This document shows positions 43,308 to 52,064 of a stretch of 59,443 nucleotides of DNA, piece by piece. The notes under the pieces were generated by a model. The model did not search any database. It was given only the letters and a program-made list of their open reading frames with translations, and was not told the DNA's origin. Position 1 is the stretch's first letter, and the number at the start of each line of letters is the position of its first letter. Where the stretch lies: positions 1-59,443 of the forward strand of contig CAMBMO010000015.1 in NCBI GenBank assembly GCA_945868805.1. Reading direction: 5' to 3'. The translations under genes and the position numbers were made by a program. Source of the stretch: Singulisphaera sp. GP187 (GTDB taxonomy: Bacteria; Planctomycetota; Phycisphaerae; Phycisphaerales; SM1A02).

Positions 43308-43825
43308 CTCATCAGTCCCTCTGGGCACCGTGGCGGATGGCGTACTTGCGAGATCTTGAGTCGCGCGAAGCGGATGCTCGAGTTGCGGGCACGACCGTCG
43401 ATGCAGATTTTCTGCGCGCGGCGTGGCTCGATGTCGCACACGACGAAGCGCATCATGTCGTCTTCCGCAATGATCACGGACTCGTCATGCTCAACCGCTA
43501 CCCGTATGCGAATGGACATCTCTTGATCGCCCTCGGCGAAGCGCGTCCGACTTTGATGGATTACTCCGCCGACCAGCGTGCGCGACTCTGGGAACTCGTC
43601 GATGTCGCCGCAGACCTCGTCGAGCGCGCGTTTCATCCACAAGGAATCAATGTCGGTCTTAATCAGGGTCGCGCGGCTGGCGCAGGGCTCCCCGAGCACC
43701 TGCACGCGCATGTCGTACCGCGCTGGGGCGGTGACACGAATTTCATGGCGACCATCGGCGATGTGCGCGTCGTACCAGACTCGCTCGATGGAAGTTGGAA
43801 GACACTGCGCGCAGTCCAGAGATAG
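43304..43825 (+). CDS. HIT-family nucleotide hydrolase/transferase
   Basis: A 173-residue histidine-triad protein. GLPEHLHAHVVPRW contains the HxHxH catalytic motif, and VVFRNDHGLVMLNRYPYANG then HLLIALGEARP the nucleotide-binding strand. The N-terminal LWAPWRMAYL motif marks the AP4A-phosphorylase-like branch. Substrates are dinucleoside polyphosphates or AMP conjugates. It overlaps the permease gene by four bases; a functional link to transport is not obvious. Confidence 0.92.
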   Translation: MTHQSLWAPWRMAYLRDLESREADARVAGTTVDADFLRAAWLDVAHDEAHHVVFRNDHGLVMLNRYPYANGHLLIALGEARPTLMDYSADQRARLWELVDVAADLVERAFHPQGINVGLNQGRAAGAGLPEHLHAHVVPRWGGDTNFMATIGDVRVVPDSLDGSWKTLRAVQR

Positions 43826-43836
43826 TCGCGTCCGCC

Positions 43837-43882
43837 CCCTGAGCTCAGAAACCCGCAGGTGAATCCCTCGGCTCAGGGCCTT
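43837..43882 (+). terminator. Candidate terminator after the HIT gene
   Basis: CCCTGAGC (43837-43844) and GCTCAGGG (43871-43878) can form an 8-bp stem with a 26-base loop, followed by CCTTT. The loop is long and the U-tract poor, so termination would be partial at best. Confidence 0.35.
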
Positions 43883-43884
43883 TC

Positions 43885-45309
43885 GTGACGCATCACCCGC
43901 CCACGAACACATCGTGCGAAATCTCCCTACTCTTGAGGATCCCGAAACCCCACGTGCTCCTTCCTGTCGCCCAGTTCTTCATCACAAGACTCAACAACTT
44001 CGTCGCCGAGTTTCACCCACGCTCGCTTCCGCCGATGCTGCGTGCGAATTACGCGCGCGAACTCTTCTCGTGGATGCTCTTGCCCCTGATGCTCGGCGCG
44101 CTCGAAGGTGGCACGATGGCGATCATCGTCAAGAAGATGTTCGCTGGTGCGGATGGCGTCGGTTCAGCTGAACTTGACTTCGCGGTCGCGGCAGTCAGTG
44201 CCGCACCGAATGTCGCGAACCTGACCAGCTTCATTTGGGTCGCGCTCGCACACGGGCGCCAAAAAGTGAAGTTCATCAGCATCTTGCAAATCGTCACCTG
44301 CGGATGTGTTGCGATGGTCGCGTTCATCCCACTGAACTTCGCCGGACTCATCGCCCTGACGCTCCTCATCTTCGTCTCACGGGCCGCATGGACCGGGGTC
44401 ATCACGGTGCGAACGGCGGTCTGGCGAAACAACTATCCCCGTGCGAATCGAGCACTCATTGCTGGAAAGATGGCGATGGTCCAAGCGGTCATGCTCGCAT
44501 TGACTGGATTGCTCATCGGCGAAGCGATGGACTTCGCGCCAGGCAGTTTTCGCTATCTCTATCCCATTCTCGCACTCGCAGGGATCGCAGGAAACTCGAT
44601 CTATCGCAAGGTCCGACTTCGCGGACAGCGCCGCCTCCAACGCGCGGAGCACGATGGTCGCGCAAGTGGCGAAGGGCGACTCGATCCTCGCAGACTTTGG
44701 GTTCTTCTTCGCGAGGATCGTTATTACGCACGGTTCATGTGGTGGTTGTCGGTCTTCGGCATGGGCAATCTCATGTTGGGACCTCCCCAGGTCATCGTCC
44801 TCAACGATCAGTTTCACACCTCATACCTCCAGGGAATCCTCGCCACAACCGTCATCCCGCTCCTCGTCATGCCACTCGCAATTCCAGCCTTCAGTCGTTT
44901 GATAACGCGAATGCATGTCGTGGAGTTTCGTTCGATTCACGGGTGGACATTTGTGCTGAGCGCTGCGGCGATGTGGCTGGCGACGCTCTTCCATTCGCTC
45001 GAATTGATGTACTTCTCCAGCGTCCTGCTCGGATTGGGATTCGCTGGCGGGTCTCTCGCATGGAATCTTGGTCACCATGACTTTGCTCCAGCTCACCGCG
45101 ACAGCGACTACATGTCGCTTCATGTCACGCTCAATGGCATTCGAGGGGCGCTCGCGCCTTTTCTGGCGGTGGCGCTCTACTACCCGATGGCAAAGGCGGG
45201 GTGGGGCGCGTGGTTCTTCTTCGTCTGCTTTGTCGTAAACCTGATCGGGCTCTTGGGGTTCATGTCGATGAAACGCGACATTCCCGCTCGAATCGCCCAC
45301 GAAACTTGA
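43885..45309 (+). CDS. MFS-like transporter
   Basis: A 474-residue polytopic protein with about twelve helices, such as ALLIFVSRAAW-type segments (LIALTLLIFVSRAAWTGVIT), GILATTVIPLLVMPLAIPAF and WFFFVCFVVNLIGLLGFMS. The layout suits the major facilitator superfamily; no substrate motif is clear. GTG 43885 opens the frame, but the first 50 residues are poorly hydrophobic and ATG 44035 (MLRANYARELFSWM) is a credible alternative start. A relative of similar length is encoded at 50715. Confidence 0.72.
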   Translation: MTHHPPTNTSCEISLLLRIPKPHVLLPVAQFFITRLNNFVAEFHPRSLPPMLRANYARELFSWMLLPLMLGALEGGTMAIIVKKMFAGADGVGSAELDFAVAAVSAAPNVANLTSFIWVALAHGRQKVKFISILQIVTCGCVAMVAFIPLNFAGLIALTLLIFVSRAAWTGVITVRTAVWRNNYPRANRALIAGKMAMVQAVMLALTGLLIGEAMDFAPGSFRYLYPILALAGIAGNSIYRKVRLRGQRRLQRAEHDGRASGEGRLDPRRLWVLLREDRYYARFMWWLSVFGMGNLMLGPPQVIVLNDQFHTSYLQGILATTVIPLLVMPLAIPAFSRLITRMHVVEFRSIHGWTFVLSAAAMWLATLFHSLELMYFSSVLLGLGFAGGSLAWNLGHHDFAPAHRDSDYMSLHVTLNGIRGALAPFLAVALYYPMAKAGWGAWFFFVCFVVNLIGLLGFMSMKRDIPARIAHET

Positions 45310-45315
45310 TATATT
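45308..45315 (+). promoter_or_regulatory. Candidate extended -10 promoter of rpsA
   Basis: TGA followed by TATATT (45310-45315), about 90 bp before the rpsA start, looks like an extended -10 element. No good -35 is at normal spacing. Confidence 0.3.
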
Positions 45316-45406
45316 CACCGACCCGCCACCGAGAACGTCTCGATGGCACCCCGCCTTGCGATCGAGCATTGTGCCCGATCGCGCATTTTGGAACGCACCC
45401 CCCACC

Positions 45407-47200
45407 ATGGTTGATTACAACTTAATTGAAGACATCGGGCTCGATCAAGACGCCACCGCGAAATTGCTCCGTGAAGCATTCGGCGACAAGCCCATCGATG
45501 AGGACTTGACGGCGATTATGACCCGAGCCGGCGCCTCGATTGGATCCCCCAATAGTGTCATCAAAGGACGAATCGTCTCGATCAGCGGCGACTATGTGAT
45601 CGTCGATGTCGGCCTCAAGAGCGAAGGACAGATCCTCAAGGAAGAATTCGACGACGCCGGCGGAGTATCGCCTGGCGATCAAGTCGATGTTCTCCTCGAA
45701 GAAATTGAAGACGAAGACGGCAACATCGTCCTCTCGAAGCGCAAGGCTGATCGTATTCGCGGTTGGGAACAGTTGCTTCAAACCAAAAAGGAAGGCGATG
45801 TCGTCGAAGGAAAGGTCCTCCGCAAGATCAAGGGTGGACTTCTCGTCGACATCGGCGTGCCAGTCTTCCTGCCAGCATCTCAAGTCGATGTTCGACGTCC
45901 GGGCGACGTCGGCGACTTTGTCGGGCGCACGATTCGTGCCGCGGTTCTTAAGATCGACCTCGAACGACGAAACATCGTGATCAGCCGTCGCAAGTTGATC
46001 GAGATCGAGCGCGAAGACGCTCGTCGAAACCTTCTGACTAAGGTCAAGGAAGGCGACATCGTCAAGGGAACCGTTACGAATATCGCAGAATTCGGGGCAT
46101 TCGTAGATCTCGGCGGAATCGATGGACTTCTGCACATCACCGACATGTCGTGGGGACGTGTGGGACATCCATCCGAAGTTGTTCGCATCGGTCAGGAAAT
46201 CGAAGTCAAGGTCCTCAACATCGACCGCGAGCGCGAGAAGATCGCTCTCGGACTGAAGCAACGCGAGCCAAGCCCATGGGAAGAAATCGAGAAGAAGTAT
46301 CCCGTCGGCGCGCGCGTGCGTGGTGCCGTGGTCAGCCTCATGTCGTACGGCGCATTTGTTCGACTCGAGGATGGCATCGAAGGACTGGTGCATGTCAGCG
46401 AAATGTCTTGGACTCGCCGCGTGAATCATCCAAGCGAAATCGTTGCCGACAATCAAGAGATCGACGTTGTCGTGCTCGACTTCAACAAGGACAAGCTGGA
46501 GATCTCACTCGGCATGAAGCAATGCGAAGTGAATCCATGGGATCTCGTCGCTGAGCACTACCCGCTCGGTACGGTGATCACTGGGAAGGTTCGAAATCTT
46601 GCCAACTACGGTGCCTTCATCGAAATCGAAGCGGGCATCGACGGACTCTTGCATATCTCGGACATGTCCTGGACGAAGAAGATCGCGCATCCAAACGAAG
46701 CCTTTAAGAAGGGCGACGAGATCAAGTGCGTGGTCATCGAAGTCGACCAGGAAAAGCAGCGCGTCGGACTCGGAGTCAAGCAATTGACCGAAGATCCGTG
46801 GGTTGAAGCGATTCCAAGCGCATATCGCCCTGGAATGATCGTGAAGGGAACCATCACCAAGATCACCAACTTCGGCGTCTTTGTCGAACTCGAAGATGGT
46901 CTGGAAGGCCTCCTGCACATCTCCGAATTGAGCGACCAAAAGGTGGAGAACCCGATGGACATCGTGAAGGCAGGCCAAGAAGTCGACGTAAAGATTCTTC
47001 GCGTTGACACTGAAGATCGCAAGATCGGGCTCAGCCTCAAGCGTGCTCAATGGACTGCAGGAGCAGGTGGCGGACGCGATGAAACTCCGTCGACCGAAGA
47101 CGATGCGTTCATTCTTCCAAAGAAGGCCAAGCCAACCAAGGGAGGCATGGACGATCACGGTGCACTCGGAACGGACAAGATCAAGCGCATTGAGGAGTGA
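45407..47200 (+). CDS. rpsA: Ribosomal protein bS1-like, six S1 domains
   Basis: RNA-binding protein of 597 residues needed to load mRNA on the 30S subunit. Six S1 domains run from about residue 45: GRIVSISGDYVIVDVGLKSE, GKVLRKIKGGLLVDIGVPVF, GTVTNIAEFGAFVDLGGIDG, GAVVSLMSYGAFVRLEDGIE, GKVRNLANYGAFIEIEAGID and GTITKITNFGVFVELEDGLE. Domains 3-6 carry the LxHxSxMSW-type strand. This matches the E. coli layout with a 40-residue longer C-terminal tail. Start ATG 45407 (MVDYNLIED). Confidence 0.95.
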   Translation: MVDYNLIEDIGLDQDATAKLLREAFGDKPIDEDLTAIMTRAGASIGSPNSVIKGRIVSISGDYVIVDVGLKSEGQILKEEFDDAGGVSPGDQVDVLLEEIEDEDGNIVLSKRKADRIRGWEQLLQTKKEGDVVEGKVLRKIKGGLLVDIGVPVFLPASQVDVRRPGDVGDFVGRTIRAAVLKIDLERRNIVISRRKLIEIEREDARRNLLTKVKEGDIVKGTVTNIAEFGAFVDLGGIDGLLHITDMSWGRVGHPSEVVRIGQEIEVKVLNIDREREKIALGLKQREPSPWEEIEKKYPVGARVRGAVVSLMSYGAFVRLEDGIEGLVHVSEMSWTRRVNHPSEIVADNQEIDVVVLDFNKDKLEISLGMKQCEVNPWDLVAEHYPLGTVITGKVRNLANYGAFIEIEAGIDGLLHISDMSWTKKIAHPNEAFKKGDEIKCVVIEVDQEKQRVGLGVKQLTEDPWVEAIPSAYRPGMIVKGTITKITNFGVFVELEDGLEGLLHISELSDQKVENPMDIVKAGQEVDVKILRVDTEDRKIGLSLKRAQWTAGAGGGRDETPSTEDDAFILPKKAKPTKGGMDDHGALGTDKIKRIEE

Positions 47201-47302
47201 GCACCGATTCGATCGCGTTCGGCCGCACGAGCGGTTGAACTGTCTGTTTCTCTGTCAGAGTGAACTCAGCGACTTCTTCGCGAAGTCCAATTCCAAAAGC
47301 AA

Positions 47303-47336
47303 CGACGGCCTGCGAAATTTCGCAGGCCGTCGCGCT
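47303..47336 (+). terminator. Long perfect hairpin after rpsA
   Basis: CGACGGCCTGCGAAA (47303-47317) and TTTCGCAGGCCGTCG (47318-47332) form a perfect palindrome of 30 bases, about 100 bp after the rpsA stop, followed by CGCTTTCC. The U-tract is weak. Most likely a terminator or transcript-end stabiliser. The rest of 47201-47584 holds a C6-GTA-G6 hairpin (47392-47406) and a 14-bp palindrome (47451-47464) but no gene. Confidence 0.65.
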
Positions 47337-47450
47337 TTCCGGCACCCGTTGCACTTGCGTGCCCGGGCGTGTCTCCCCATCCGCCCCGCCGCCCCCCGTA
47401 GGGGGGTGACTGTGCCGAAAAAGGCGCTCGTATCAGAGGATTGCCAAGAA

Positions 47451-47464
47451 TGACAATATTGTCA
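47451..47464. promoter_or_regulatory. 14-bp perfect palindrome, possible operator
   Basis: TGACAATATTGTCA is fully symmetric and lies 121 bp before the next gene's start codon, in an otherwise unremarkable gap. The TGACA-N4-TGTCA form suits a dimeric HTH regulator. No regulator gene is nearby. Confidence 0.35.
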
Positions 47465-47584
47465 GCAACGCAAGGCGTTGTCGTGTGACCTCGTATGGAA
47501 GTATTCGGTGAATCAACATGGCAAATCGATTCCGCTCATATCTACAGACCATCCGCACAAGTAACGAACTCGTACACTTGGAAG

Positions 47585-49471
47585 ATGTCCCGAAACTGGC
47601 GTCTTGCCAATGCAACCGTCGCCTTTCTTACAGTATTTGCCAATTTGGGGGGATCAGGAGCGATCCGCCCCCCGACCCCCCCGGGGGCTGAAATGGTTCT
47701 GGCCACTTGGTGGGAGTGCCGGAAACTCATCGATTCCCAAGGAAATGAAGCCATTCTTGAGCCAAAATCTGCTCCCGAGGTCTGGTCGGCGGTCGCCCTC
47801 CTGCGAAAAGATGGGCGTGTCATCGGAGTTGGGGGCTCCCACCAAGCAGATTCGGTCCGAAAGGCCCTTCAAACTGCACTCGCGGACGCCCGCCTGCGCG
47901 TCCAACAGGGTGGCGGTGATCCAGCGACAATTCGGTGGGAGCGAGTCACCCTGGAACTTGAACTCGGATCCAAACCGGAACCACTGATTGGTGGCACGTA
48001 CTTGCTCGCGGCGCAGGAAGTCGCGCCCGCGCTCGATGGTCTCGCGGTTCGTCGCGGCAACGATTGGGCTATCGCGCATGCCGCGGTGTTGCAATCACTC
48101 AATGCGGCATCCGCTCCAGATCAAACGCTTCTCTCGCTGGTGATGCAACTCGGGTTACCCGCGCGAGAATTCAGCGAACTCCCTGCAACCGAGCGCGTCG
48201 GACTTTACAGATTTGAAGCAACACGAATCGTCCAACCAGAACCTCAAGCATCTCCGAAGTTGGTGCATCGTGGAGCGGTGCTCGAGCCGACACTTGCGGC
48301 AACGACGACCTGTCAACGGGCGCAATCCGCCGTTGAATCGCTCGTCGAGTGGTTTGAGCGGTCCATGATTCGTCCGAGCGCATCGGGTGGTCCGCAATCG
48401 GATGGCGAGAAGCGTGCATTGCAATCACTCGGATTGCGCGGCGATTACCTCCCTGCGGCGTGCGCTGACGAAACAATCAACGCTCCACCCGCTGAACAGG
48501 CTCTTGCCGCCTTCGCGTTGGCTCGGTGCGCCACACTGAATTCCGAAAACGCGTCGCTCGCGAAGCGCGCACGAACGCTCGCGCTCGAGATCCTCGCCCG
48601 ATTGCAAGTTGTCGATGAGCTCGAACGCGATCCGCTCGCTGATCCCAAATCGATCGCGTGGATCGTGCTCAGTTCGCTCGAATTGGGCGAATCCCTCGGC
48701 GATTTGACCGCTGCGACGACGTTGAACTCGAATGCGAAAGGATTGATCGCAAAGATCTGCGCGTCGGGTCCGCAGGAAGGACTTCCACTTTCCGCGAACA
48801 ATGGAATTCTTCGGGGCGATCCGCTCGAGCAGGCACTTCTCGCAGCAGCACTCGCCGCACTTGACCGCGCAGGAACACCAGTCGTCGATCGAGCGATGCT
48901 CGTCCAGTCGATCGATCAACTGTGGGGAGAGAATTCGCGCGGGCAGGTCGTTGGAATCCTGGGATGGCTTCTGTTGGCGGACCGCTACCTCGGAGGCGTC
49001 CCTGAGCGGCATGCTGCGATTGCTCGCGCCGCGCGCGTCGCACTCTCGCGTGCGCAACTTGGCGTTGAAGTCGATCAGACGAATCCTTCTACGGGGCGTC
49101 TCTCGCCCGATCTCGTTGGGGCGTTCTCGCTTTCCGGACTCGCGAGCAAGGGGGCGACCGCTCAGACCGCTCGACCCGGATATGCGCTTGCTCTCATGAT
49201 GACCGACCCAACGCTTACGCCCGTTGGCGAGCAGTACCGAGCACGAGCGATGCAAATGGGTGTCGTGCGCTTTCTGCTCCAACTCACCTACGACGATGTC
49301 TCCTCTTACCTCGCCGAAAATCCCCAGCGGACAATTGGCGCACTCCGAACGGCCCCATGGGACAGCCGTGTTGCGGTTGCGGGCAATGCGATGGGGCTCC
49401 TGTGTCTCGAAGAGTCTGTTTTCTCGATCAATTCGCTGAATTCAGTGCTAGGATCTTCTAGCGAGCGATGA
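47585..49471 (+). CDS. Secreted helical protein of unknown function
   Basis: A 628-residue exported protein starting at ATG 47585 with a signal peptide (MSRNWRLANATVAFLTVFAN). The N-terminal part (VWSAVALLRKDGRVIGVGGS) may be a small alpha/beta domain. From about residue 270 the sequence is a run of paired helices (ALAAFALARCATL, SIAWIVLSSLELGESLGDL, LGWLLLADRYLGG) like the alpha/alpha toroids of thioredoxin-domain or prenyltransferase-type proteins, without recognisable catalytic residues. The next secreted gene follows 37 bp later. Function unknown. Confidence 0.62.
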   Translation: MSRNWRLANATVAFLTVFANLGGSGAIRPPTPPGAEMVLATWWECRKLIDSQGNEAILEPKSAPEVWSAVALLRKDGRVIGVGGSHQADSVRKALQTALADARLRVQQGGGDPATIRWERVTLELELGSKPEPLIGGTYLLAAQEVAPALDGLAVRRGNDWAIAHAAVLQSLNAASAPDQTLLSLVMQLGLPAREFSELPATERVGLYRFEATRIVQPEPQASPKLVHRGAVLEPTLAATTTCQRAQSAVESLVEWFERSMIRPSASGGPQSDGEKRALQSLGLRGDYLPAACADETINAPPAEQALAAFALARCATLNSENASLAKRARTLALEILARLQVVDELERDPLADPKSIAWIVLSSLELGESLGDLTAATTLNSNAKGLIAKICASGPQEGLPLSANNGILRGDPLEQALLAAALAALDRAGTPVVDRAMLVQSIDQLWGENSRGQVVGILGWLLLADRYLGGVPERHAAIARAARVALSRAQLGVEVDQTNPSTGRLSPDLVGAFSLSGLASKGATAQTARPGYALALMMTDPTLTPVGEQYRARAMQMGVVRFLLQLTYDDVSSYLAENPQRTIGALRTAPWDSRVAVAGNAMGLLCLEESVFSINSLNSVLGSSSER

Positions 49472-49508
49472 CCAGAGGCGGCCCAATCCTTGATCAGGAG
49501 CGTCCACA

Positions 49509-50624
49509 ATGCCTATGACATACCGACTGAAACTGACTTGGACAATTGCGATTGTCGCTTTGACATCTCCGGCGCTTTCCCAATCCCCTCCCCCCCTGCC
49601 TCCTAGCTCGGTCAAACCAAAGGTGGTTGCGGCTCCAAGGCCACCTCTCGCCCCCGCTCCAATTTCACCGAAAGCAAATGCACCGAAAGCGACTGCACCG
49701 AAACAGTCCGACGAATCGGCACCAGTGAGTGAGTTACTCACCGAAGAGCCAGACATGCTCTTCGCACTCATGCACACCGGCATCTCGATCGACTTTGACG
49801 AGACTCCAGCGAAGGATGCGATTGAATTCATCCAACGCATTGCCGGAGTCCAAATCTTGGCACGTTGGCGGACCGAAAAGAATCCCTCGGGGATGGACCC
49901 CGAAGAATTGATCACGCTCAAGCTGCCAAGTATCTGCGTACTCGACGCACTCGAAGCTGTGCTCCACGAACTCGCTACGGAATCCGATTGCACATGGCAA
50001 CTTCGACGGGGCTTCACCGAAATCGGAACCAAAGAGAATCTCTCGCGACGAGGGACACGAGAAACCAAGCTCTATCCGATCAAGGACTTGCTCTACGAAG
50101 TGCCCTACTTTGACAATGCGCCAGATTTCAATATCGATGCTGCGCTCAACCAAGGAAGTGGTGGCGGATCTGGCGGTGGAGGTGGCGGTAGCGGCGGTGG
50201 CGGATTTGGTGGCAGTGGTGGAGGTGGCAGTGGCGGAGGTGGTGGCGGAGGTGGCGGTGGCGGGCTCTTCGGAAACGGGGGCGATAGTCCCGAGCGCGCG
50301 ACGGATGCCGCCAAGGCTGCGCGACTGATCGGTCTGATCAAATCTATCGTCGAGCCTGAAGCCTGGGACAACGACTGGGCGACGATCGACTACACGCACG
50401 AATGCCTGATCGTTCGCGCTCCTGACTATGTTCACCGTGCACTTGGTGGGTACGCATTCTTGCCGCCATCGCGACTTGAACGACAACGAGGGGGCGGACG
50501 GTATGTCTCGATGACCGTCCCAATGACATTTTCGCAGCTGCAAGGATTCGCGCCGGCGACAATTGGCGGATCCGCCGGCGGCAATGGCATCGGTGGCGGC
50601 GGTGGTGGCAGTCCACGACCGTAA
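49509..50624 (+). CDS. Secreted STN-like protein with glycine-rich region
   Basis: A 371-residue exported protein. After a signal peptide (LTWTIAIVALTSPALSQ) and a Pro/Ala/Lys linker, residues 90-170 look like the short secretin/TonB N-terminal fold: ISIDFDETPAKDAIEFIQRI, ITLKLPSICVLDALEAVLHE, and LYPIKDLL as in type-II-secretin-like planctomycete proteins. A run of about 45 residues is almost all Gly with Ser (50155-50275), and a second Gly-rich tail ends the protein. Between them lies LIGLIKSIVEPEAWDNDWAT. It may belong to a secretion or cell-surface assembly. There is no secretin barrel. Confidence 0.65.
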   Translation: MPMTYRLKLTWTIAIVALTSPALSQSPPPLPPSSVKPKVVAAPRPPLAPAPISPKANAPKATAPKQSDESAPVSELLTEEPDMLFALMHTGISIDFDETPAKDAIEFIQRIAGVQILARWRTEKNPSGMDPEELITLKLPSICVLDALEAVLHELATESDCTWQLRRGFTEIGTKENLSRRGTRETKLYPIKDLLYEVPYFDNAPDFNIDAALNQGSGGGSGGGGGGSGGGGFGGSGGGGSGGGGGGGGGGGLFGNGGDSPERATDAAKAARLIGLIKSIVEPEAWDNDWATIDYTHECLIVRAPDYVHRALGGYAFLPPSRLERQRGGGRYVSMTVPMTFSQLQGFAPATIGGSAGGNGIGGGGGGSPRP

Positions 50625-50714
50625 CTGCCGATTCGCGGGGACCGGGCTTGCGAGAATTCGCCACAACCCGCGCAAGTGACAAATCGACTCTGAACGATCG
50701 GGTACACCTAGATC

Positions 50715-52064
50715 GTGCACACGAGATCTCGAAAATTGCGAGCGGACCTTGCTGCCTCGACCGGCGATGGGGTGACTTACTCGTTCATGGTGGGAGTTGG
50801 GGAGACCTACTTCATTCCATTCGTGCTCGCCATCGGCGTCGGCGAAGTGAGTGCTGGCCTTTACTTCACAATCCCATACCTCCTCGGCGCGATCCTTCAG
50901 TTGCTCGCGCCCTGGGGAGTATCTGCGCTGAAGAGTCCGCGAAAATGGGTGATCTGCTGCGCGATCGTGCAATGCGCGAGCTTCGTTCCGCTCGTCGATG
51001 GTGCAATTCGAGGCTCAATCCCCCCATGGGCTCTGTTCGCAGCATTTTCGTTTTACTGGGGCGCCGCCATCGGTGCTGGACCAGCGTGGAGTGCGTGGGT
51101 CGCGGCACTTATCCCGTCGCACATTCGACCGAAATACTTCGGCCGACGCAGTCGCATTTGCCAGTTGGCGACACTCGCCGGACTCGCGGTCGCTGGAAGC
51201 ATCCTCTTCGCTGGCGAAGGACTGGATCGTGCTGCAGACGAATCTGGAACGATCGCGTGGCAACTCGTCGCCTTCGGGATGATCTTTGCACTCGGCAGTC
51301 TGAGCCGTGGCACATCGATCCCGTACTTGATTCGCCAGAGCGAACCACCCGCCGGTACGTGGGTGCACTCGCCGGTACCGCTTCGAACGCTCCTCATCCG
51401 ACCGCTCATGGGAAACGAAAGACCGCTGGTTCTCTTCATCCTCCTCTTCCAATTGGCGGTTCAGATCTCCAGTCCATTTGTTGCCTCGTTCCTCATTGGT
51501 GAAGTCGGACTCAGCAACGGGATGTACTTCGCCGCGGCCGCAACGCTTTTTGCCACGAAAAGCGTTGCCGTATCCGCCTTTGGTTCGATCACATCTCGCC
51601 GCGGCGCGCGCTTCGTGCTGGTCTTGTGCGCGGCGATGCTGGTGGGGCACGCGGCACTCTTTGCGCTCCCACCACACCTTGTGACGATTTTCGCGTTGAT
51701 GGCGATGTCCGGTGTGTGTTGGGCTGGTTTCGAACTTGCGACTTTCCTGTTGCTGCTCGATGTTTCCAAACCCGAAGAGCGAACGAGCACACTTTCTGCA
51801 CTCAACTTCTTGAATGCAGTCGCGCTCGTCGTCGGATCGATTCTCGGAGGAACGCTCCTTCACTCGATGGGAGATGACCGAACGGCCTATTGCGTGCTCT
51901 TTCTGGTTTCGGCGGTCGCTCGACTTGCGACCCTCGCACTGCTGAGATCGGTCCCCGACACGCGCCCGCAAACGAGCGACGATCGATCGGGTCGAAGTAA
52001 TCTGCGCGAGATCAGCATGGAAGAAGACGGATCATTCAATCGGCCTCCGGAATCGATCTTGTGA
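50715..52064 (+). CDS. MFS transporter
   Basis: A 449-residue polytopic transporter with twelve predicted helices: SFMVGVGETYFIPFVLAIGV, WGAAIGAGPAWSAWVAALIP, LVLFILLFQLAVQISSPFVA and GFELATFLLLLDVSKPEERT are representative. It has the two-bundle plan of the major facilitator superfamily and resembles the product at 43885. Start GTG 50715. Its stop overlaps the next gene's GTG start (GTGA), so the two are probably co-translated; perhaps a lipid or glycan flippase-like role beside the glycosyltransferase, but that is inference. Confidence 0.8.
   Translation: MHTRSRKLRADLAASTGDGVTYSFMVGVGETYFIPFVLAIGVGEVSAGLYFTIPYLLGAILQLLAPWGVSALKSPRKWVICCAIVQCASFVPLVDGAIRGSIPPWALFAAFSFYWGAAIGAGPAWSAWVAALIPSHIRPKYFGRRSRICQLATLAGLAVAGSILFAGEGLDRAADESGTIAWQLVAFGMIFALGSLSRGTSIPYLIRQSEPPAGTWVHSPVPLRTLLIRPLMGNERPLVLFILLFQLAVQISSPFVASFLIGEVGLSNGMYFAAAATLFATKSVAVSAFGSITSRRGARFVLVLCAAMLVGHAALFALPPHLVTIFALMAMSGVCWAGFELATFLLLLDVSKPEERTSTLSALNFLNAVALVVGSILGGTLLHSMGDDRTAYCVLFLVSAVARLATLALLRSVPDTRPQTSDDRSGRSNLREISMEEDGSFNRPPESIL

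Noticed and set aside
47392-47406. C6-GTA-G6 hairpin as a second terminator
   Set aside because: No U-tract follows and no gene ends here; listed only as a property of the gap.
50155-50275. Glycine-codon repeat as a mobile element or assembly artefact
   Set aside because: The frame stays open and codons vary (GGT, GGC, GGA), so it is a genuine low-complexity protein segment.
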